A stretch of 64,000 bases of DNA. Source: Molanna angustata (lineage: Eukaryota > Arthropoda > Insecta > Trichoptera > Molannidae). This document shows positions 56,801-64,000 of the stretch, in pieces. The notes below the pieces were generated by a model. It was not told the DNA's origin. It saw only the letters and a list, made by a program, of their open reading frames with translations, and searched no databases. The number at the start of each line of letters is the position of its first letter. Position 1 is the stretch's first letter. Location: NCBI GenBank assembly GCA_963576475.1, contig OY754975.1:18237381-18301380 (forward strand). The letters are read 5' to 3'. A program made the position numbers and the translations under genes.

Positions 56801-59800
56801 AACATTTAGTATGAATAAAAATGTAATTAGATAAATTTCTATGTATGGAAAAGTTCAGTAATTTGATTTCATGTTATAATGTAAAGAGCTTGAACATAGA
56901 ACTGATTAGCTTTCCATAAATAACAAAAAAAATCTTCATATGATATCACCTGTCAAAATTTGGAAAATGCTCTCGCGTTCTTTAGAACAAAATTTATCTG
57001 CTTTTTTTAAAATATTTCATACAACATAAGCATTCTACACCATACTGCATTAAAAGTTTGTCTATCTTATCATAAAAATATACTATCGGAAGAAAATTTA
57101 TATTCCTGATAGTAACATTTAGTATGAATAATAATGTAATTAGATAAATTTCTATGTATGGAAACGTGTAGTAATTTGATTTCATGATATAATGTAAAGA
57201 GCTTGAACATAGAACTGATTAGCTTTCCATAAATAACAAAAAAATTCTTCATATGATATCACCTGTCAAAATTTGAAAAATGCTCTCGCGTTCTTTAAAA
57301 CAAAATTTATCTGCTTTTTTTAAAATATTTCATACAACATAAGCATTCTTCACTATACTGCATTAATAGTTTGTCTATCTTAACATAAAAATATACTATC
57401 GGAAGAAAATTTATATTCCTGATAGTAACATTTAGTATGAATAATAATGTAATTAGATAAATTTCTATGTATGGAAAAGTTCAGTAATTTGATTTCATGT
57501 TATAATGTAAAGAGCTTGAACATAGAACTGATTAGCTTTCCATAAATAACAAAAAAAATCTTCATATAATATCACGTGTCAAAATTTTGAAAATGCTCTC
57601 GCGTTCTTTAAAACAAAATTTATCTGCTTTTTTTAAAATATTTCATACAACATAAGCATTCTTCACTATACTGCATTAATAGTTTGTTTATCTTAACATA
57701 AAAATATACTATCGGAAGAAAATTTATATTCCTGATAGTAACATTTAGTATGAATAAAAATGTAATTAGATAAATTTCTATGTATGGAAACGTGTAGTAA
57801 TTTGATTTCATGATATAATGTAAAGAGCTTGAACATAGAACTGATTAGCTTTCTATAAATAACAAAAAAATTCTTCATATGATATCACCTGTCAAAATTT
57901 GAAAAATGCTCTCGCGTTCTTTAAAACAAAATTTATCTGCTTTTTTTAAAATATTTCATACAACATAAGCAATCTTCACTATACTGCATTAATAGTTTGT
58001 CTATCTTAACATAAAAATATACTATCGGAAGAAAATTTATATTCCTGGTAGTAACATTTAGTATGAATAAAAATGTAATTAGATAAATTTCTATGTATGG
58101 AAAAGTTCAGTAATTTGATTTCATGTTATAATGTAAAGAGCTTGAACATAGAACTGATTAGCTTTCCATAAATAACAAAAAAAATCTTCATATGATATCA
58201 CCTGTCAAAATTTGGAAAATGCTCTCGCGTTCTTTAGAACAAAATTTATCTGCTTTTTTTAAAATATTTCATACAACATAAGCATTCTACACCATACTGC
58301 ATTAAAAGTTTGTCTATCTTATCATAAAAATATACTATCGGAAGAAAATTTATATTCCTGATAGTAACATTTAGTATGAATAATAATGTAATTAGATAAA
58401 TTTCTATGTATGGAAAAGTTCAGTAATTTGATTTCATGTTATAATGTAAAGAGCTTGAACATAGAACTGATTAGTTTTCCATAAATAACAAAAAAAATCT
58501 TCATATAATATCACGTGTCAAAATTTTGAAAATGCTCTCGCGTTCTTTAAAACAAAATTTATCTGCTTTTTTTAAAATATTTCATACAATATAAGCATTC
58601 TTCACTATACTGCATTAATAGTTTGTCTATCTTAACATAAAAATATACTATCAGCAGAAAATTTATATTCCTGATAGTAACATTTAGTATGAATAATAAT
58701 GTAATTAGATAAATTTCTATGTATGGAAAAGTTCAGTAATTTGGTTTTAATGTTATAATGTAAAGAGCTTGAACATAGAACTGATTAGCTTTCCATAAAT
58801 AACAAAAAAAATCTTCATATAATATCACGTGTCAAAATTTTGAAAATGCTCTCGCGTTCTTTAAAACAAAATTTATCTGCTTTTTTTAAAATATTTCATA
58901 CAACATAAGCATTCTTCACTATACTGCATTAATAGTTTGTTTATCTTAACATAAAAATATACTATCGGAAGAAAATTTATATTCCTGATAGTAACATTTA
59001 GTATGAATAAAAATGTAATTAGATAAATTTCTATGTATGGAAACGTGTAGTAATTTGATTTCATGATATAATGTAAAGAGCTTGAACATAGAACTGATTA
59101 GCTTTCCATAAATAACAAAAAAATTCTTCATATGATATCACCTGTCAAAATTTGAAAAATGCTCTCGCGTTCTTTAAAACAAAATTTATCTGCTTTTTTT
59201 AAAATATTTCATACAACATAAGCATTCTTCACTATACTGCATTAATAGTTTGTCTATCTTAACATAAAAATATACTATCGGAAGAAAATTTATATTCCTG
59301 GTAGTAACATTTAGTATGAATAAAAATGTAATTAGATAAATTTCTATGTATGGAAAAGTTCAGTAATTTGATTTCATGTTATAATGTAAAGAGCTTGAAC
59401 ATAGAACTTATTAGCTTTCCATAAATAACAAAAAATTTCTTCATATGATATCACCTGTCAAAATTTGGAAAATGCTTTCGCGTCCTTTAAAACAAAATTT
59501 ATCTGCTTTTATTAAAATATTTCATACAACATAAGCATTCTACACCATACTGCAATAATAGTTTGTCTATCTTAACATAAAAATATACTGTCGATAGAAA
59601 ATTTATTTTCCTGGTAGTAAAATTTAGTATGAATAAAAATGTATATAATAAGATAAATTTCTTATGTATGGAAAAGTTCAGTAATTTGATTTCATGTTAT
59701 AATGTAAAGAGCTTGAACATCGAACTGATTAGCTTTTCATAAATAACAAAAATTTCTTCATATGATATTACGTGTCAAAATTGTCAAAATGCTCTAACGT

Positions 59801-59960
59801 CCTTTAAAACAAAATTTATCTGCTTTTATTAAAATATTTCATACAACATTAGAATTCTTCACCATACTGCATTAATAGTTTGTCTATCTTAACATGAAAA
59901 TATACTATCGTTAGAAAATTTATATTCTTGGTAGTAAAATTTAGAATGAATAAAATATTT
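50880..59960 (-). repeat. 313-bp satellite array, about 29 monomers, with higher-order structure
   Basis: The monomer has the words GAGCTTGAACATAGAACTGA, ATGCTCTCGCGTTCTTTA, TATACTATCGGAAGAAAATT and CATTTAGTATGAATAAAAAT. Identical variants recur at 939 bp (three monomers) between about 51.4 and 52.9 kb and at 626 bp (two monomers) between about 54.4 and 57.8 kb. The outermost monomers (before 51.2 kb and after 59.4 kb) are the most diverged. Short open frames recur once per unit and are not genes. Confidence 0.95.
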
Positions 59961-60251
59961 CATTGTCAATATTTGTGGTGTGGAGAGTTTAGTGTTGGCC
60001 ACAACCCACTCGTTTTCAATGAAATCAGTTTTTTTTCTCTCTCGTGCATCCGATTCGCCTCCACCTATGATTTGGTAGTCCTTTAGAAAGTTGGCATTAT
60101 ACACACTCTCGTACATTACATTGAATTACAGGTTACGGAGAATACGAGTTATGGTAATTACCTACACGTTTATTTTAATGTTGTAGAATATTGAGCAAAA
60201 TATAACGCACACGATTAATATTTCCACCCAATTCATAAACAACAAAATGTC

Positions 60252-61357
60252 CAAACGATTAGGTTGTGGCCAACACTAAAATCTTTACTGCGTAAATTGT
60301 TGTACCTACACTTTTATTTTTCATAGAAACTCAATTTTCCCGAACGAAAACATTTATAAAGTTTTGACAGATACCTATAATACATTTTCTATGGAAAACA
60401 CAACTTAGTAAATACACTTTATACATTATATAAAATTATTGTCAAGTTTGTTTTGGCTTTATATTAATTTATTTTTCTTATGGTAACATAGTGAATTATG
60501 TAATCGACTAAAGCCAAAAGTCAACACGATAGTGCCCTGGGTAAAGCCAAAAGTCTACTGAATAGTGCTCTGGGTAAAGCCAAAAGTCTACTCAATTGTT
60601 CTGGGTAAAGCCAAAAGTCGACCCAATAGTGTCCTGGATAAAGCCAAAAGTCTACTCAATAGGACGCTGAACAATTTTGATCTGGGGGGCTACAACTAAT
60701 CAAAATTTTACTCTACATTTAATCATAAAAAAATGATAAGATCAAAGTTATGTATGAAATTGACATTAATTTTAGTATAAATTAATAAAGATAATCATTC
60801 AATAAATTTTAACCTCAAAGAATGCTTAAGTTTGAAGCTTATCTTAGTCTAATTTTAATCAACTTCATGAGTAGTCCGGCTGTGTTAAAATTTCCCAGGC
60901 ATTTACATAGTGAATTTATATAAAGAAAATATAAAAGGATATATGTACGCATAAATGAACTTATATGTTCGTTTTAAATGGTTATTAATTTTTTTTTTTT
61001 TTTTTTGCTATTTTTTTCTGATTTATTTCACTCTTGTTAATTCTTCAATTTGTTATAACTAATGATTTGTTATTTAGTAACTTCTGGTTCATTTGATTAT
61101 TTTGTAACATAACAATATATTTACACAGCTGTATGTTTATTTATAAATAAATAAATAAATTAATTCTTGAGTGTACAGATTTCACGAAAATATAATACCT
61201 TCACCGTTCTTTTTACACCTGGGGCACAAAATCATGACGACACATATTATATAAATAATACACTCTCTTCATGAAAGACATAAAAATTTACGTAAAACAC
61301 TTGCATTAAAAATAGCAAAATCATAACTCTCCACTACAACATAGTTAAGGAGATAAT
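60252..61357 (+). mobile_element. GTGG-family element, diverged copy
   Basis: The 5' end is ACGATTAGGTTGTGGCCAAC and the 3' end CATAACTCTCCACTACAACA ... AAGGAGATAATAAA. The length is about 1.1 kb, and the interior holds a 33-bp tandem repeat. Confidence 0.55.
60507..60662. repeat. ~33-bp tandem repeat, 5 copies
   Basis: The unit TAAAGCCAAAAGTCTACTCA plus ATAGTGCCCTGGG repeats five times with small changes. Confidence 0.85.
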
Positions 61358-61370
61358 AAATTCAATATGA

Positions 61371-61593
61371 TTAACAGATTTTTAATTATCTCAATAGAGA
61401 CGAAGTTGGAATATTTATTGTAGGAGAACCGGGAAATCAAGGCAACTACAGGGCTTACGACCTGTCATCGGCTGGTCAATAAATATTCCAACTTCGTCTC
61501 TATTGAGATAATTAAAAATCTGTTAAAAATATCTTTGACTCCCGACAGGGAAAAAAATCCAATGTTTGCGCATATGCAATAATAAAAATATTC
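61371..61593 (+). mobile_element. CAATAGAGACGAA element, short form
   Basis: It is flanked by AATTCAATATGA on both sides (61359-61370 and 61594-61605). The inverted arms are TTTTTAATTATCTCAATAGA and complement, and the one-sided end has GACTCCCGACAGGG and GCGCATATGCAATA. It has the same ends as the 481-bp copy at 29557-30037, with a shorter middle. Confidence 0.7.
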
Positions 61594-61787
61594 AATTCAA
61601 TATGACGTTGTTGAATAAATTTGCAACAAATACGGAAGGTTTATAGGAAGGTACTGTGTTAAAAATGAGATGAAAATTAGTAGGCGTGTAAAAGGGATTG
61701 CTATCAAACTTGAGTAAAAATTGTATAATATTATGATCCTTAAAAACCGGAGATGAATTCTAAAATGTATGTGTTTATCAACTAAAC

Positions 61788-61920
61788 ATTTTTACTCTTC
61801 ACGACCCCAAGGGGATATAGTGGGGTGTTATGAATTCGCAATTTCATAGGTTATTTTTTATTGCAGATTATCAACTAGTATCATGATGAGATTGTATTCT
61901 GAAAGTTTCATCACAATGTA

Positions 61921-61972
<52 letters not shown>

Positions 61973-62118
61973 CCAGTTTCCTGAAAAAATATTCAAATGA
62001 AAAATCGTTTAACAAACTCATTTCATGAAAATGCTGAAATTTTTTTAAACAAAATCTGAATACTTTGTGGAGTGACTTAGTAGTTTGGAATATAGCGTTG
62101 GCCACAACCCACTCTCGT
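61788..62118 (-). mobile_element. GTGG-family non-autonomous element, minus copy
   Basis: The 3' end, reversed, is at 61790 (TTTTTACTCTTCACGACC) and the 5' end, reversed, is at 62096 (GTTGGCCACAACCCACTC). It belongs to the copy 1 subfamily and contains a TG repeat. Confidence 0.6.
61920..61969. repeat. TG microsatellite
   Basis: About 24 TG units inside the GTGG element. Confidence 0.95.
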
Positions 62119-62369
62119 CAATTATACTGCTAAATCAAATCGTTCAAAATTGTATTAAAAAATATATTTTTTGCATTGTTCGCAATAATTATACAAAAAA
62201 TAACATCGTGGTTAAAGGGGTCTGAGTGCTGGCATTATTTTTTTCAAATATGATACAACTCGCTTGCGCGATTTTAATAAATCAAATCTAACCGAATAAT
62301 ATAAGAATAAAATAAAATTAAAAAATTTACTACTAAAAAAACAATACGTCCACCCCATAAAAAAAGAGA
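62119..62369. other. Unassigned DNA
   Basis: AT-rich with no feature. It may belong to the LINE that follows. Confidence 0.35.
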
Positions 62370-64000
62370 CTCAAACCATGGATAACACAGAGCATATTAA
62401 ATAGTATAAGGAAAAGAGACAAACTGCATGAAAAAATTAAAAATAATCCAAACGATATATATACCATTGATTTTTTATAAAAGATACAGAAACATTTGTG
62501 TTAATATTATACACAAAACAAAAGAAACATAAACAAAATTAATGAATGCAACCAGAACCCTAAAAAAATCTGGCAAATACTCAAAGAAATCACACATTCA
62601 AAAAAAAATAAGGACTCATTTATTAAAAAAATTAAGATTAATGAAGAAACAATGTTATTCGAAAAGAACCCAGATGTGATGGTAAAATATATAAACCATT
62701 ATTTTGCAAACTGTGGAGAAGAAACTGCAAAAAAAATCAAAAAATCAAAACACAAAAACGACAAAACCAAAACGACAGGATGGTAACAACAGACACAAAC
62801 TCCGAAATTCGCTCTAAATTTGAATTAAAGGAAATTAAAATTACGGACAAAGAAAAAACTATTTCATCACTGAAAACAAACAGTGCACCCGGGAAAGATA
62901 ATATTTCATCAAAAACACTCAAAATACTACAGAAAGAACTATGTGAACCACTAACACACCTTATAAACCTATCAATAAAAAAAGGAGAATTTCCTAACAT
63001 ACTTAAACAAGGAACAATATTGCCGATTCACAAAAATGGTAGTAAGGAAGAAATAAATAACTACAGACCAATAAGTTTACTAAATTCAATGTCAAAAATT
63101 TTGGAAAAGGTAATAAAGAAGCAACTGATGAACTATTTAAACACATATGACATCCTCTCTAAAAACCAATACGGTTTCAGAGAAAATAAAAGTACCTCAG
63201 ATGCAATTTCGTATGTCACTGACCATATAAAAGAATTAATGGACAAAGGCAACAAGTGTCTTGCAGTTTTTATTGACCTTACCAAAGCTTTTGACACCAT
63301 AAACCACAATTTGCTCTTCAAAAAGCTTGAAAACATTGGTGTCAAAGATACTTCCCTAAAAATACTCAAAGACTACATGACAGGCAGAAATCAGTGTGTA
63401 AAAACGGGAAGTCACATAAGTGAAAACCTAACAATTAACTGTGGTGTGCCTCAGGGAAGTGTGTTAGGGCCTATACTGTTTCTTATATATATGAATGACC
63501 TGGGCAACCTACCCACAAAAGGACATGTCATCATTTATGCTGATGACACAGTTTTCATCTATTACGAAAAAACTTGGAATAAACTATATAAAGTCGCTGA
63601 AACTGAATTAACCCATGTAAAAAATTGGCTTGACAGGAACTCTCTGGCACTAAATACAAATAAAACAAAATATATTGCATACAGCATAACCTCCCGAAAT
63701 AAACCTAGTGACGAACATAAACTAAGAATTCATGATTACTGTACCGAAAACTTAAGTGATCAACCAACATGTAACTGCCCGATCATTGAACGAACAGAGA
63801 GCATGAAATATCTAGGAGTTATATTTGATGAAAACTTAAGATGGGACTGCCACATTGACTGCATGACAACTAAAATGAACAGATTAATATACTTCTTTAA
63901 ATCAATCAGAAATGTTATTGACCTAAAAAATTTGAAAAATATATACTATGCTCTTTGTCATTCAATAATGGAATATGGAATTATTGGATGAGGAAGTGCA
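62370..64000 (+). mobile_element. Jockey/CR1-like LINE, cut by the window end
   Basis: The region before the main frame reads as a LINE pre-RT sequence, with frame changes at about 62480 and 62760 (KKIWQILKEITHSKKNKDSF, MLFEKNPDVMVKYINHYF). The RT follows at 62780. The 3' end of the same family is at 29250-30302, with the matching TRLTSTQNSLYHKGLKIYN segment. The 5' end is not visible. Confidence 0.75.
62780..63991 (+). pseudogene. LINE reverse transcriptase, interrupted by TGA
   Basis: 403 residues of RT with all the palm motifs: TNSAPGKDNIS, YRPISLLNSMSKILEKVI, FIDLTKAFDTINH (motif A), CGVPQGSVLGPILFLIYMND (motif B) and YADD (motif C) in IIYADDTVF. A terminal YGIIG is followed by TGA and then GGA AGT GCA in the same frame. 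Relatives usually have a Trp there (G-W-G-x), so the TGA is best read as a TGG-to-TGA nonsense change. The frame continues past the window. The start at 62780 (ATG) is arbitrary because the frame upstream is broken by shifts. The copy looks dead, though its RT palm is well kept. Confidence 0.8.

Larger units (their letters stand above)
50191..60016 (-). mobile_element. GTGG-family element swollen by an internal satellite
   Basis: The 3' hairpin, reversed, is at 50193-50230 (TTACTCTCCACACTATGG...). The 5' end, reversed, is at 59975-60014 (GAGAGTTTAGTGTTGGCCAC then AACCCACTCG). The two ends face each other correctly with about 9.8 kb between them, against about 0.6 kb in the normal copy next door. 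The excess is the tandem array. Confidence 0.7.

Noticed and set aside
51433..59131. Repeated 60-63-codon minus-strand frames
   Set aside because: They recur once per 313-bp monomer in a satellite array derived from a noncoding element and are by-products of the repeat.

Overview
This is 64 kb of AT-rich insect-type nuclear DNA with no sign of a bacterial or viral genome. It has no operons or ribosome binding sites. Host coding sequence appears as spliced exons, and most of the window is transposable elements, SINEs, minisatellites and microsatellites. The mix (a Dong/R4-clade LINE sitting in a TAA microsatellite, RTE-like LINE ends with ATG-type tails, tRNA-derived SINEs, fold-back elements) fits an insect, and I lean to Lepidoptera because Dong was first described in Bombyx. 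That placement is an inference.

Layout. Positions 1-14 kb hold decayed LINE 3' ends, two long fold-back elements, three tRNA-derived SINEs or fragments, several minisatellites and two copies of an interspersed family that I call the GTGG family here (5' end GAGTGGGTTGTGGCC, 3' hairpin ACTCTCCACT/AGTGGAGAGT), which looks like a non-autonomous Helitron/Helentron-type element. Positions 14.17-18.36 kb hold two head-to-tail Dong-type LINE copies in TAA repeats: a short 3' stub, then a complete copy with an uninterrupted 1229-residue ORF. The first ~100 nt of the complete copy can be drawn as an HDV-like ribozyme. Positions 19-23.4 kb are degraded LINE 3' ends. Positions 23.9-25.3 kb are a 45/46-bp minisatellite. 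Positions 25.5-35 kb are SINEs, nested insertions and fold-back DNA elements.

The only host gene I can support is on the minus strand: an exon at 43578-43733 joined in phase 0 across a 6.8-kb intron to a last coding exon at 35612-36772. It encodes the C-terminal ~440 residues of a low-complexity, Ser/Pro/acidic protein that I do not recognise; the upstream exons are not identified. The intron holds a SINE, a 30-bp minisatellite, a TTAA-flanked fold-back element and a 519-bp TA microsatellite.

Positions 45-46 kb hold an RTE-like reverse transcriptase fragment. Positions 50.2-60.0 kb hold one GTGG element in reverse orientation whose interior has grown into about 29 tandem copies of a 313-bp monomer, with trimer (939 bp) and dimer (626 bp) higher-order periods. 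The window ends in a second LINE reverse transcriptase (62.4-64.0 kb) carrying an in-frame TGA where the family normally has Trp.

The two most interesting points are the candidate self-cleaving ribozyme flush with the TAA/element junction of the Dong copy, and the satellite array that can be traced to the inside of a named transposon copy. All repeat classes come from reading the sequence; no database search was possible.
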